A stretch of 64,000 nt of DNA from Phallusia mammillata (GCA_003260075.1 QLIY01000007.1:62001-126000); one strand, 5' to 3'. Shown: positions 22,751 to 38,469, counted from the stretch's first letter. Notes: generated by a model not told the origin, from the sequence alone. Numbers and translations: made by a program.

Positions 22751-25700
22751 TAATGGCATAATAATAACGTCCACAATATGCAAAAGCAAGCAGTGGTATC
22801 TAAAGGGAACCAGAAATTCCCTTGCTTGAAGCATGATTGTTGTTAGTAATGCAGAATATCGCAGGGTTAAATGATTTTTCCCCACGTTTGGCCAAAACAT
22901 GTCCGACAAAAATTACGAAATTTTTGTTCAAACGACTTATATTGTTATTATTTTGTACAAAAATTAATATTCTGACACAATCTTCCGTCTTTTCCATGAT
23001 TCCAGCCTAATATAGTCTTTATCTTTAAAATCCGGTGTAAGCCATGGTAAGTGATTCTGTTAGGATAAAACTAATACAATACTTTCATTGCTATTCTAGA
23101 ATATATTGATACAGCATTAACGGCGTGCCAATTTAAATGCTTACAAACAAAGCTTTATCTAAAAATAGCCGACGCAGTGAAATACTTTGACACATATTCT
23201 GAGAAAAGAGCAATAAGCTGTCACTAACGATAATAACCATAAAGCATTATATCAATTCGCCAAGGATATATTTTAATACAAGCACAAGGCCCACACAGTT
23301 CATTGTAGCGAGAACTGAACTACTAAGGAGAAAATGCCTTTTGCTGATGCCCAAGCCAGCAGGAGTCGATCAATGTTGGTGCATTACTTTCATGCACGCG
23401 CTTGGGTTTAATGCACTTGTTTACAGCGAGCTGTGCACTTCTCATAAAGGTTCGAATCTCTAGGCAATTTTAGACACTTCGCGTGGCAAATTTTGATTGG
23501 TCCAAAATATTGCGGTTTGGTTGAGAGGGTGGTGAATTGTTTAGGTTCCAATGTAAACATGTTTTGGAAAGATTCGCGTCTTAGGAGATACAAGTTTCGT
23601 ATTAAGTCTCGATTGCACCATTTTTATGATTCCAACCGAACAATTTTAATACAAACACACTTGTATATTCAACAACACACAAAAGACGTCTGTGAGCTAT
23701 TTGCAGTTGTTAAATCATTGTATTCAAAGGTTTTGCGTATCTTGTAAAACAGGCGTTATTTTGCATACATTTCCGTAACAAAGTTATCAACTTAGATCAA
23801 ATGTCAATTTTTCTTGCTGTTTGAACGTTACAGCACTGGCACTGTAGCCCATACAATAACTTACTTAGTAAGTCTTACTATATATCATTTTGAAGCACTG
23901 GTAGATAGTTATATGTGGGTATTATTTGTCGCAGTAAAATGGGTCCATACAAGATTGACGTTGGTCTGCGAACCACTTGCATAAATTTCCCGATAGATTT
24001 CAGTAATTCACATTTTCACGATTTTTTAACCACATACTATTTATTAATATCCGCCAAATCTGTACTGGGGCATATAAAGGGACCTAAAAAGGTCAAGAAA
24101 CCCTATTTTAGGGCGTATGCTGGACGAACTTTGTCCAAAAGGGGAAGCAAAAATATTGTTGCGGTGCCGAGGCTTTGCACAATTTATTAAGGTGTGTGCA
24201 ACGTTCACGTGGTTATGAAACCGGCGTCAAAAAATCCCTTTAATACTTCCGTGTGTTGCAACTTTATGAACTGAACAAATGAAACGTGAACCGGTCACAG
24301 GTTTCAAGATGGATAAACAAAAATGGACCCCCTTAAACCAATACACTGACCGGTGGACCCTTGCATTAAGCACCAATCAGTTCAAGCTTGTTTACAGCTT
24401 GGCCACCGACGCGTCCTTAACGCTTGCTTGACGTCAAAATCGCGCATGTAGTCGAGTGGCGAAGTCGATGGCGTTTAGTGATAAACAACCGAGAGAATTA
24501 ATTAAGGTTTGTCGCTTCTTGGAACGCATCCAAACATGCTGACCGCAACGTTAGCATGCCCGAAGCCTCGTTTGAATAATAAATCAAGACAGCACACACC
24601 AAGGGGCGGTGACTCACTGGCTGACACTTCTCTACAACATTGCTTGGGCGATAAGCGACGGGGAAAATGCATTGCAAAGGTCCGTGCCGATGTTCCCAAC
24701 TTCCGACGTGCATTAAGAATATTCTCAGGGGTAATTACGCGTTTGCTGGGTTCCTTAACGCTTTGCATGCACTGTTTTAGGTTTATTTAAATAGGCACGC
24801 ACAAGTGCCTTTTCAAAGTACAACGAGGCCACTATACCATCTTACAGCGTTCACGCGAGGCCATAGACAAGGCTTATGGAAGACAAACAGGGTTTGGTTA
24901 CACAAGTTAAGGCGTTAATCAACAGCCCACGGTGTCGAAATGGGGCTCCGGCTCATAGGCTTTGTGTCGCAATCTTCTGCACCATTTCGGTAACAAAGGG
25001 GGTCCCTAGTGCAATCTTACACAACACCGGCTGCACCGTGCTGTTTTTAAAGCCTCATGTTGACCACGAAATGCCAAACAACCTCACTGCTGCGGCCCAG
25101 ATAAAGAATTCAGCGAAAGCTGTTGGCTTTTGAGCCGGTGATATTTCCCGAATGAGAGCAATGAAAACGATAAGTGTACAGCGCAGTGTTTTGAATGCGG
25201 TAAAATGAGTTAGACTGCAGGGGTTTTGTAATAGTTGCCGACCCAACCCCTTGCCATGGCGAACTCCGTGGTTTAACAGTTCAAGTAACCGATCTCTCGA
25301 CAAAGGCAGGTATATTGCGGGCGACAGAGAAAACAAAGCGATAGCAAAGGAGCGGGGAGTGGGTATTAAAAGAGAAAGAACGAGAGCAGGTTTGGAGGAG
25401 AAAAGAGGAGCGAAAACACGAAGAAATAGCGCCTTCGGCTTAACGCGAGATGGACCAAGGAGAAAAGTTAGAGCAACGGGATCGGTCAGCTGATCCTGAG
25501 TTGTTTTGTGACGCGCAGGCGCCTTTCTTTCAAAAGCAATCTAGCCTCTACGCCTTCCAATTGGCCTCGCGAGCCGGTCTCCTCTGTTTGTCAAGTGAAT
25601 AAATTGAAGAGCGCGCCATGGCCCAGTCACAGAAGTCAGCTGTTTGCTCAAGCCGGCAGACCTCGTTGAAACGACTTCGGTGACGAAATCGCGGCGGCAT

Positions 25701-25980
25701 TGGCTCATTCGGGCTTGTGCAATACGCAGGAAGCACAAGTGCAGGCCCGATAGCATTTATTGACACTTTTAGTTGCAATTTTGGACTGGGAATTTGGATT
25801 TATCGCCGAAGTTTGCAGGTTGAGTTTTAGCGCTATTTCTTCAGCCCAGCCCATTTGTATTGCGTAATCCTGCAAAGAGCCAGACTGCTGCATTGAAAGC
25901 ATAAACCCTGAGAATTCATTTAGCGCAGGTTTTTAAGAGAGCTTAGCGTTTGCACATATGTCAAAAATTTTCATACTGTT
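22751..25980. other. Gene-poor stretch upstream of the large Maf
   Basis: No gene recognised. The part from 24.4 to 25.7 kb is GC-richer than its surroundings and could hold large Maf promoter sequence, but no definite site was found. Confidence 0.3.
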
Positions 25981-26040
25981 TTGCATCCGCCTGTTTTGTC
26001 GGCGCTTTGTTTAATTTTAAATGTTGTTTTTTTTGTTTTC

Positions 26041-26165
26041 GCAGTGCACAATAGGAAATCGTCAACTGAAACGTGCACTTCTTTCCACTCTTCGTCCACG
26101 TTCACTGAACAATCAGAAAAGGATCTAAAACATTTTGCGCGATCAAGTTTAAAGTTGATGTTCGG
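26041..26165 (+). promoter_or_regulatory. Probable 5'-UTR exon segment of the large Maf gene
   Basis: A strong pyrimidine tract (TTTTTTTTGTTTTCGCAG) ends at 26044. The 121 nt to the start codon contain stops in the coding frame, as expected for a leader exon. Confidence 0.35.
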
Positions 26166-28614
<2,449 letters not shown>

Positions 28615-28961
28615 CACGACGTCGGTGCCTAACAGGGCGGCCTTGTGTAACTCGCTTGTTTAAACAGTCAACTCGGCACATCATGTATGGCAGAGCACGC
28701 GGCCTAAAAGTGCTTCCATTCGTGCAGGTCGCATAGGGCTAGCGTACGGCTTACGGAAGGCCTCAACGTTCGATACATGAAAGGTGTAGTGTCGTTTTTT
28801 ACAGTGTTCTGGTCCAAGTTGTAAAGATGTAATGTACGTTTACGGCAAATCGTACGCATTTATTTTTTTAAAAAGCGGACAAATAATAGCTTTTTATCGA
28901 TGCTCTTTTAAGCCCTCCCGCCGTCTATGAAAATTTCGGGCGCGCGTTTAACCATCTGCCA

Positions 28962-28967
28962 AATAAA
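28962..28967 (+). terminator. Candidate poly(A) signal of the large Maf gene
   Basis: AATAAA about 350 nt past the stop codon. A further AATAAA near 30074 could end a longer 3' UTR. Confidence 0.4.
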
Positions 28968-30213
28968 AAAAGCGAGGCACAGGGCGATGCTGTAGGAACA
29001 TAGCAGACATCCTCTCTTACCGAACAAGCTATTGTCTCACTTGGGGGAAATCTGCTTTCATTAATCCCAGAAGGTTTCAGTCTGCCATAAACCCCTTAAC
29101 TTGCATTTTGTGCGTCTAAAATCATAATATGGATGCGCCTATATACGTACGAACCTAATATATTAAAACGCGTAAGCGTGTTTATTTTGTGTACTTCCGT
29201 TTCAAGGATAAATTTTCTGTATTTGCAATTCCTTTATGTAAGGACATGTTGTCTTTAATGCCTTTTGTTTTTACCAGTAACCCATTTTACTTACAAAACA
29301 TTGCCACGGCGCCCTCCCCAAAAGGGGATTAATTATTCCCAACTAACGATAGTGTTCTATGCCCTCTATTCTTCCAAACTTTCAGACTTCAAACTTATAG
29401 TTGAAAAACACCACAATAAACATTTTAGTGCCTCTTTTTTCCATACTGTTCCCAGTTAATATATGTTCCATTCCTTTTTGTCCAGTGCTACATTCACCTT
29501 GTGTTCCCTGCTACTAAAGACTGTGTCGATTGCCATGTAAAAGTTTTCTTATTTCTTCTTTTTCTTTCTAAAGCGGTGAACCAGAAGCTGCATGGACATT
29601 TGTTTGTAATTTCGTCCTAAACAGCATTTTGTACGTGTTTCATGTACCCAACCTTTTTACGTTTCGAATTCATTTACATACAAAAGTAACAATTTGTGTT
29701 CCACTATTTTCAGTCCCTAAGTGTGGTACGCTGAACAAAAAAGCTTTTTATATTCTATATGATCCCCCTTTATGTCCCGAAAGCTTGCCCAAACACTGCT
29801 GGCGTCTTTAGAGCGCAAATCATTTTCCTGTGTTTTAAGTTAGGACGGCCGATGTTACTGCTCAAGATGTTCTAATGCATGTACGTGTATTGACCAAACT
29901 GTGATTAAGAGATTTCTAAAGCCTGCTTATTGAAGTTGGGTTTTGCCAAATGGTCAGTTTTGACCCGATATGTGGACACAAACGTCGATGCTTTCCGTTT
30001 TGTTTTGCTCGGGTTTCAGAAGTCCAAGTTTCATTTGTTTTCGAGCCTTTATTTCGATTTCCAACCCTTCTTTAATAAAGATATCTATGTAAGCAAAACA
30101 AAGAGTGTTCATTCTATTTAGTATTGAATTTGGTATAAAAAGTTTTTTTTTTAATATTAAAAAAAAAATTAATGTAGTCAACTTTGATACTTAGTTACAT
30201 AAAAGAATATTTA

Positions 30214-30376
30214 ACGAAGCAACAGTTCTTACTAATCAGAATCACTCAACAGAAATTGTTTAACGACATATGTATTTCACCTATAAAGGCATCATCAGTC
30301 GTTCTTGTTCAAATAGATGTATATTGGTAAACAATATTTGTTGACTAATTCTGATTAGGAAGCACAGTTGCTTCGT
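30214..30376. mobile_element. Inverted-repeat element with an atypical hammerhead core
   Basis: The ends ACGAAGCAACAGTTC and its near reverse complement (ending GTTGCTTCGT) flank about 160 bp. The minus strand has CTGATGA (30298-30292), stem II GCCT/AGGT, GAAA (30278-30275) and a perfect 5-pair stem I, AACGA (30303-30299) with TCGTT (30266-30262). The segment between GAAA and stem I would put G at the cleavage position, which is normally inactive, so this copy is probably decayed or differently folded. Confidence 0.45.
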
Positions 30377-30754
30377 CAATTATTCTTATAGATAATTCCA
30401 TATATAATTAGTGATCGTCGACATAAGATGACTATTTGCGGGAAAGATCCTGTAGTAAACACTCAATGTTAGTAAAATGAAATTCGATTTGTAGTCAAAA
30501 ACGTCAGCTTACGACAAGTGTAAATTGCAAGGGAAATTAATACAAACCTGCCAAACAATTAGAACCAATTTTAATGTACTTATTTATCATGGATACCAAA
30601 CGCTTGTTACAGAAAGTTCAACTTCAAAAAGTTAAATACATTCTAGCTAGTTTGGGCTACACGTAACCAAACCATGGCTCACATTTATACAAAGGGCCAA
30701 CAAGTATATGTAAAACTTGAAATATTCTCTTGAAAAACCTAAGTTACAATATAA

Positions 30755-30957
30755 CAGTGGTTCTCAAACTTTTTTGTTGCGACGCCTCTGGACAAGTTTG
30801 CGACGCACCATCAAATAAAAGTTAATGAAGAAACTTTTTATCAAAGTCGTGTTTATATTGATACAACAACAAAAAGCCACGAAACGAATATTCTGCGACG
30901 CCCTTGGAAAACAAACGATGCACCAGGGCGTCGCGACGCACAGTTTGAGAACTACTG
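30755..30957. mobile_element. Short hAT-type element (203 bp)
   Basis: The ends are CAGTGGTTCTCAAAC and GTTTGAGAACTACTG. The flanks CAATATAA and CATCATAA agree at 6 of 8 positions, a worn target duplication. Its sub-terminal GCGACGCC motif is shared with the 62.4-kb element. Confidence 0.65.
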
Positions 30958-31180
30958 CATCATAAGATTTCAAAAACAACGACTTAAAAAAGTAACAAAT
31001 CGTTCAAAAATTGAAACGTTCTGTTTAAAATACATCCAAATGATATGGGGTTCCAACTTTCATCGGCTTTTACAAAATACTAACTGTAAACAATACAAAA
31101 ACAAGACCCCAGGGTTCATATGAGCCCAAAAAATATCATGCTCCAAAATATTTGCGGCCTTGAATGCGCAACAATACGAG

Positions 31181-31411
31181 AGGTGAGACGTTAGCAAACA
31201 CGTGCAGTCCAACAATGAATCACAATCCACTCACAGCACCTCGCGAGAGGAGTGGGAATTTTATGGGGTCAATTACGTTTCGCACAAACATGGGGGGGGG
31301 GTGAGAGGTTAGCAAACACGTGCAGTCCAACAATGAATCACAATCCATTCACAGCACCTCACGAGAGGAGTGGGAATTTTATGGGGTCAATTACGTTTCG
31401 CACAAACATGT
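31181..31411. other. Allele-overlap join: 110-bp repeat
   Basis: 31181-31291 and 31302-31411 match around ten G (31292-31301). Confidence 0.75.
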
Positions 31412-32599
31412 TTTTAACCCCAAACCATGTGGTTGGACACTGGGGCAAAGGTCACCGTTGATACGTAGATCGGAACATCTCTATGCATTATTGTAACTGG
31501 GACCATGTGGTAAACTGGTGGTATACACAATATTTGTCAGATTGTTTTGTATAGTTACGAACATAGAACGGTTTCGTACTGGTTAAAGATATTTGTAAGT
31601 CCAATTCTATTTGGTTTGTGTGTTTTGAAGCAGCTATCGAAATAACTCTATGATATAAGTTAGGCTGTGTGGTGTTATACACATTGTGTACGTACGGTTT
31701 TTAAAAGTCGAGAATATAGAACGCTTCCCTACCAGTTAAAGTTGTTTGTAACTTCAATTTCATTTGGTTCACGTGCCTTGAGCTGTGTTTTACTTTGTAC
31801 CAGATGCAGGGCATTGAAAGTGATTTGTAAATACGGCAGAGTATTGAGAAAGGCAATTTGTGTGTAAACTTTGCCATTGGTCAATATTTTGCAGTGTCAA
31901 GATTTGACCAGGGACCAAACACACAGAATAGTAGCAAAACATTGTTTAACACAATGTTAAAGTACCATTTCCTTAATTCTCTGCTCGGCTTTACGCTTGA
32001 CTATTGGAAGAAATGCAGGACCAAGCGCATTGGTAAAAAATAAACGGAAAAGATAGAAAGTGAAAAGTTGACGACTTTGCAAGAATTTTACTTAGCTTGC
32101 AAACTGGAATTTTTCGTTCAATTGCGTGAGAACTCAACTAAGCAAGTTTTCAAGCCCTCATCTAAGAAAGCTGAACCTTACATTAGTTAAACTTGCAATA
32201 GAGGTTCATAGACGTCAATTCGGACGCCCAGGAACCGCAGTTTATGTCTTCAGGGGAATTGATTTCATGTTTTGACCACCAGAACACGGCAGGAACCCCG
32301 GGTGTTACGTACGGGGTTGGAAACAAGCTGTACACCTCACATGCAAGTGTTCACGATTCTGACGCCTGTCCCCACGTGTGACGTCAACGCTCGACGGGTG
32401 CCCACGTCTGTCACTGCAACCCCTGTTTGCAATACTCCAAGCAAAAAATGACTACTGCAGGGTTTTTCCACCTTAAAAACCACAGCTAAGCATTTTCGAG
32501 TGTCTTGAGTTTCGTATTAGTCGCAAAACCTGTTTAGTTTGGTTTCAAGATGCCAAGGGAACGGATGTAAAGGTTTTGTGCAACAATTTGGACACAACT

Positions 32600-33962
32600 A
32601 TGGATTATACACTATTCGGAAACGGTACGCGGATTTTTGGATCGGAACTTGGAAACTTAGCGCAAGGTAAATATATTTGTGTTTTTATTTCCTTCCTGCT
32701 TTTACAGGAAGTACGAAAATACATACTTAAAAATAGTCCAACTGGGTTAAATTTAGCAAGGAATGCACTAAATAGTCTAAATTATTTTTAGACATTGCTG
32801 TGTCTTGTTTGGGCGGAAATATTCACAAAAAAGCGATTTAACTTTCTGTATTCGTTGCATTTTTGCTGGGAAAAGTTGCACGGTTTATAAACATTTTAAA
32901 GTGTATCCGGTTCAAATAATTACGAGCGCACTTCTCTTTAGTTCTTGCGTCATCTATGTGTCGTTCGCAAACAAACCTACGAGTGTGTTCAACTATTTGC
33001 TAAGGGTAAACAGGCACTTTTTTGTGTCATATCACAGACCTGTTCGGCTGCACCATTCCTGCCAATGCACAAGGTTACTTCTTAGCCGAATTCAGTGCTG
33101 TTGAAAATTTCTCCTTCGTATCCAACCTGCATAACCGATACTGCGCGGCACCATTGCGTTTGGTATAACAAGTAAGGGCCCTTTTAGGCCGTTTAATGAC
33201 ACAGAAATGAAAATGTTACGCCAGAAAAACATATAATAAAAAAAACGTTTTAAAAATGACTTTGCGTATGTTTTGATTACTTACTTATATATATAACTTG
33301 TGTGCTGGACCCCAAGCACCCCTTTGCACCCATGCACTTCTGTGATTATTGTGGTGTAATCTGGGGCTTACAGTACACCCAGTTTGAGAAGCGCTGATCT
33401 AATTCTTAAGGGTTAATTAGCTCAGCTTAAAACAGCAAACGCATTTACTGTGGAGACATTGGCCAGCGGCCCAACAAAATCTCAATCGCCTGTTCAGCTT
33501 ATATAGGCAACGAGTATAAGCTTCATTGGACCTTTACGTGAGCAAACTACGTTTTTTTGACCACATATAACATGTACCTGGGCCACACCAAAAACGTTTT
33601 TACGATTGTTTATGGGGGGGGGGCACCTTTACGTGAGCAAACTACGTTTTTTTGACCACATAACTTATAACATGTACCTGGGCCACACCAAAAACGTTTT
33701 TACGATTGTTTATTGGGATTTTGTCGGAAGTTGCTCTTTTAAACGAACAGCTGCAGGTAAAAACCAATTGCGATTTTACTATTTGAAATGAGTACATGCT
33801 GATCAACTTTAACGTAAGCTTTAAATTACACAACTATATTTAACATTAAAGCAAATGTAATTAAAATATATACATGTTTGTGTTAATGCACATAAATTCG
33901 ATGCGCATTTTTGCAAACATTTGCAGCGTTGGTTAATCTTACAAAAGTTGCAAAAATCATAA
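32600..33962 (+). CDS. Candidate small spliced gene, unidentified, low confidence
   Basis: A possible first exon 32600-32666 starts with ATG, encodes DYTLFGNGTRIFGSEL.. and ends at a good donor (CAAG, GTAAAT). A later stretch ending at 33756 reads LSEVALLNEQLQ before GTAAAA. An acceptor TTTGCAG at 33926 opens RWLILQKLQKS and a stop at 33960-33962, a coiled-coil-like end. Middle exons are not defined and the region contains an allele-overlap join (33614-33623), so the model is incomplete. No family recognised. Confidence 0.25.
33530..33720. other. Allele-overlap join: about 90-bp repeat
   Basis: ACCTTTACGTGAGCAAACT starts at about 33530 and again at 33625, around ten G (33614-33623). The second copy has an extra few bases (AACTTAT). 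Confidence 0.7.
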
Positions 33963-35069
33963 AATTCATGTTTCCCACGTCGGCCAACCTCCTAACCAAG
34001 TCGCGAAAAAAAACGCGAAACGAAATTTTAAACCCGACAGTCTCTCCACTCATGAATGGGCTGTTGTTTCCAGTCGCGCCCTGGTCGTTCGGCGCGCAAG
34101 AACAGAAGGTTCACTTCGCCAGCGCCGGCTCAGAGCGTCTCCGGTTTCAGCACAGCCACTACGTCACTATCAGCCTGCTCTGGGGAGCCTGTTTACCAAA
34201 TTAACATGGTTGGATTATTTTTCAATTAGCCCGCGTGTGGTTGTCGCTCTGTGCCCGCGGTTGAGCGACGCAAGACTTAGACCCGTGGGTTTACGTGAAG
34301 CCGCAAACCTTGGATGCTTGTATGGGACGAAATCGCTACAGCGAATTGTTAACAAGCAACCGTACAATGTGGACTTGATAAAATTGATTAGAAGATGAAT
34401 AATTTGATTGCAACCAAAATTTGCAGTCATGGTACACAAGTGCACATGTTTTTTTACGCGGTTTAAACGTTTAATGACCATGTCGTATAAAATATAATAT
34501 TATATGCGGCATAGATTTAAATGCATTGCTGCAAAGAGTTTAGATTTAAAACGCAATCACAATGCCTAAGCTTTACGGAGCCAATAAACGCGAATAATCA
34601 GCTCAGTAAACCAAACAAAAAAGGAGCAAATATTGCGTTACAAACAGTCTTAACCAAAGTTACACAACCACATTTTTCTTGCACATTAAACTTTACCACA
34701 AAGCGTGGTCCATTTCGCCGCCGACTTTGTTATTTTGGGGTCAACAATGAGAAACACATAGACAAAGGTGCCTGGTAATTTGAGATGTTTTTGCGACGTC
34801 TGTCACCGACTACATTGCTGCAAACTGGTATTGGATCGTTCGCACCCAATTGACCCCTTGTGATGGGCTTCCACATGCTTTATAATAAAATTTACAGGGG
34901 GTATTTTAGGGGTGAATTTGCTATTGTTATAAATTGTATTCGATGTGTTACCCAGTCGCAAAAAAATTAGTTGCTGAAAACATCCCAGCTTATTGATTGA
35001 TAAAAATGAAACAAATGACTTAACCGTTTAACGACGAATGCAACGGCCCAAATATACGTAAAAAGCGAC

Positions 35070-35134
35070 ATGTTTTATTATTCAAACGTTTCGGCAAATG
35101 CTCATGCCATCATCAGTGATATGAGGGACCACAT
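35070..35134 (-). ncRNA. Hammerhead-ribozyme-like motif, GTT cleavage triplet
   Basis: Minus strand: CTGATGA (35116-35110), stem II GGCA (35108-35105) with TGCC (35096-35093), GAAA (35092-35089), then CGTT with predicted cleavage after the T at 35085. Stem I is TCA (35119-35117) with TGA (35084-35082), an internal loop, then ATGT (35134-35131) with ACAT (35073-35070). Stem III is the ACGT palindrome. GTT is a permitted but usually slower triplet. Decayed relatives lie at 20101-20195, 61104-61205 and 62955-63040. Confidence 0.55.
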
Positions 35135-35484
35135 AAGTTACACCTGTTTATAAACACTCGATTCGCATAAAAGATGAATAAAAAAGATGCCCAGCATGCA
35201 GTTTACGTTTATCTGGTCCGTCATATTTGTCATTAAATAGTTAAGCCACGGTGTTTGACCAATACTGGGCTGCTGTCATGGGATTTTACTTCCGACTAGT
35301 TTCGACATATTGTAAATGTTCCTGTGGCGTAGGGATAAGGAATGTGCGTAATCACTGTGTAGGGAATGGCCCAAAGCAAATGTGAAGCCGTATAGCCAAG
35401 CCTAAAATAGTACATTTCCACAAAATACGTTTGCCCAAATTGTCAATCAAAGGTAAGCTCTTTCGATTGGTTGGGGGGGGGGGG

Positions 35485-36043
35485 TGCTTCACAACAAAAT
35501 CAACCAATATTACGTGAAAGAAAATTGGCATGAAAGTATTATTACAAAACAGTTAAAATACGCTAAGAAACGAAGTTAAGAAGTAGATGCTCTTGTTACA
35601 GCACAAGCTACCCAAAAGAAATTTCAGGCGACTCATACTTCGGAAAATACTGACCTATGCCAAAAAATAACAATGCTGATTTCTTGCGCGTTTCTCGGGG
35701 TTATAAATTAAAATCGCTACGATAATTTTAACAAAGACACAACCTTGTCATTTTTCACGGGGGGGGGGCGTGCTTCACAACAAAATCAACCAATATTACG
35801 TGAAAGAAAATTAGCATGAAAGTATTATTACAAAACAGTTAAAATACGCTACGAAACGAAGTTAGAATGGGATGCTTTATTACAACACAAGCTACCCAAA
35901 AGAAATTTCAGGCGACTTATACTTCGATAAATACTGACGTACGCCAAAAAAATGAAAATGCTGTTTTCTTGCGCGTTTCTCGGGGTTATAAATTGAAATC
36001 GCTACGATAATTTTAACAAAGACACAACCTTGTCATTTTTCAC
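35485..36043. other. Allele-overlap join: 272-bp repeat with many substitutions
   Basis: 35485-35757 and 35771-36043 are clearly homologous with scattered differences, around ten G (35759-35768). A further G run at 35473-35484 starts the first copy. Confidence 0.7.
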
Positions 36044-36250
36044 ATATATCGACGTCAGAATTCCATCGACATTGTGATAATCTAGAGTTCCGGTGTTTTA
36101 TTCTCACCAGAACACAGGACGTTTGCGCAAGTAATGAGTCTATCGAGATATGAGACTGACAACATCCATGCTCATCACATGTCGCGTAGAGTGCTGGGGC
36201 CGTCAATAGCGCTTGGATCAAGTTACATGTTACGTTGGAACGCCAAAATG

Positions 36251-37379
36251 AACACAGCCAAAAACGCTTGAAGGAGTAGCGACAACATTGCCAGGATGCG
36301 CTTGCTTGTGACATCTTCGAACTAACGTGCCTTGATGGGCGGTGCACAAGGGCCGCTTCCTTGTCTCGTGTGCTTTGTATTGCTGGGAAATTTGTGACAG
36401 ATTGAAAGGTGATATAAGTACACATTGTTGTTTTTCATTAAAACGGTATTTTGCTGCTATAGTTTGAATTTGTGGTAGGCGTGGTAGAGTCGCAAGCGTG
36501 TCTCAAAGTTGGAGCTCAAAAACGAAAGTTTAGCCTCCAAAAACCGGCTGTGAAGTTAGACTTACCAAAATACCATTACAACACAAATGAGACCAAGTGG
36601 AAAGTCAGGCCCGAATCAAGCCCGTTTCATCCAAACTTAACCTCAAAAATGACCCGAACCCGAAAATACCGTACCGCTTTACAACTCTGATGTGTTATAT
36701 GGTTTCGGTGTCCTGTTAAAGCAGTGGTTCCCAACCTTTTTTGTTGCATTCCTCCCTTCACCCATTTTCGAACTATTCATTCCTCCCCATGACAAAAAAA
36801 ATAGCAATTAGATCNAACACAGCCAAAAACGCTTGAAGGAGTAGCGACAACATTGCCAGGATGCGCTTGCTTGTGACATCTTCGAACTAACGTGCCTTGA
36901 TGGGCGGTGCACAAGGGCCGCTTCCTTGTCTCGTGTGCTTTGTATTGCTGGGAAATTTGTGACAGATTGAAAGGTGATATAAGTACACATTGTTGTTTTT
37001 CATTAAAACGGTATTTTGCTGCTATAGTTTGAATTTGTGGTAGGCGTGGTAGAGTCGCAAGCGTGTCTCAAAGTTGGAGCTCAAAAACGAAAGTTTAGCC
37101 TCCAAAAACCGGCTGTGAAGTTAGACTTACCAAAATACCATTACAACACAAATGAGACCAAGTGGAAAGTCAGGCCCGAATCAAGCCCGTTTCATCCAAA
37201 CTTAACCTCAAAAATGACCCGAACCCGAAAATACCGTACCGCTTTACAACTCTGATGTGTTATATGGTTTCGGTGTCCTGTTAAAGCAGTGGTTCCCAAC
37301 CTTTTTTGTTGCATTCCTCCCTTCACCCATTTTCGAACTATTCATTCCTCCCCATGACAAAAAAAATAGCAATTTAAAA
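36251..37379. repeat. 564-bp duplication joined by one undetermined base
   Basis: 36251-36814 and 36816-37379 look identical by eye, unlike the homopolymer joins, whose copies differ. The open frames inside are identical too (72 codons at 36472 and at 37037). Probably the same contig end used twice. Confidence 0.7.
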
Positions 37380-37878
37380 TATTAATTTATTTCACATTAC
37401 AACTCAATGCGAAATTTGCTCTTGTTTGCGCTCTGAAAGTAGTTGTATACGTGGCGCAGTTTGTGACAGTGCACTTAGGCTACAGCTAAAATCCACATAA
37501 GACAATGATATGCAACTAAGAATCTAGTTTCATTACATATACTGTTGACTAACTGTAAACTGTTCAGTTTTTAAGCGACAGCCAGATTGTCAAAAAGTAA
37601 TAATGTTAAAACAATGGACTTTGTTACGACAATAATCGATTGATTTAAGCGCCTGAAACGTAGCATGCGGCCTTATATACAAGTAAACCTTATAATTAGG
37701 GATGTCTATTTCAGAAACCTCTACAACCGGTTCCAAATGTGAACTGCATACAAATTATAATGGAAATCGCTAATGTATATACAAAAATATCCTGAAACAT
37801 TTCCAATCTAAAAATGTTTTTACAGTTTTTATGAAATTCCTCCCAAGGGAGGAATTCCTCCCCGGTTGGGAACCACTG
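37287..37878. mobile_element. hAT-type element with perfect 8-bp target duplication (592 bp)
   Basis: The ends are CAGTGGTTCCCAACC and GGTTGGGAACCACTG, flanked by TGTTAAAG (37279-37286 and 37879-37886). A 94-bp left-end fragment at 36721-36814 belongs to the exact duplication joined by the undetermined base at 36815. Confidence 0.85.
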
Positions 37879-38469
37879 TGTTAAAGGATGTAATAGACGT
37901 GTATACCAAGGATGCAAAACTATTTTTCCATTGCTGGCCAAATCAAGGGCTGTTATTCTACTAACGGCCGCCAATGTGACAAATAAGTGTAAAGAAAAGT
38001 AGATGAAAGGTTACGTGTACTTGGCCTTTAAATACCCGACCCCAAAAACATCCCACGAACAACTAGCGAAGGAAAGTATGTGGTCAAATGGTTGGTTATA
38101 TAAAGCCACCACGCAACCTACAATGTCGCGTTGTTAAAGCTCTTCCAAGATTTTATACCTTTCAGAAGTGATGCTGTTTTTACAATAGTAGGTAATGCGA
38201 ATTGGCTACAAAGTAATTGGTTTCGTAAAGTTTGTTTTAAGGGAGACTTGTGGTTCTAAGTTAAGAGCAGGGAAAGCCTAAACGTTTTTCCACAAAAGTC
38301 TTCTCTGTTTTGCGCGATGCAATAAATAGTGATGTGGTTTATTGTTTCAACATACCTACAGTGCTATGGTTTGGTTCCCTAAAGTTCAAACCCTCTACAA
38401 ATAGAACTCGTCCCGTTGGGCAAATTAAATCTGTTTGGTTTCTTCACGAAACCTGAGGCAAACATTAAA

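Larger units (their letters stand above)
28970..32599. other. Gene-poor stretch after the large Maf
   Basis: Apart from the elements listed at 30.2 and 30.8 kb and the join at 31181-31411, only AT-rich sequence without convincing coding content. Confidence 0.4.

Noticed and set aside
36033..36425. 130-codon minus-strand frame
   Set aside because: Lies in the duplicated repeat, has no domain and no splice or start context.
36472..36690. 72-codon frame seen identically twice
   Set aside because: Repeated because of the exact duplication; the sequence is built of CCCGAA-type simple repeats and is unlikely to be coding.
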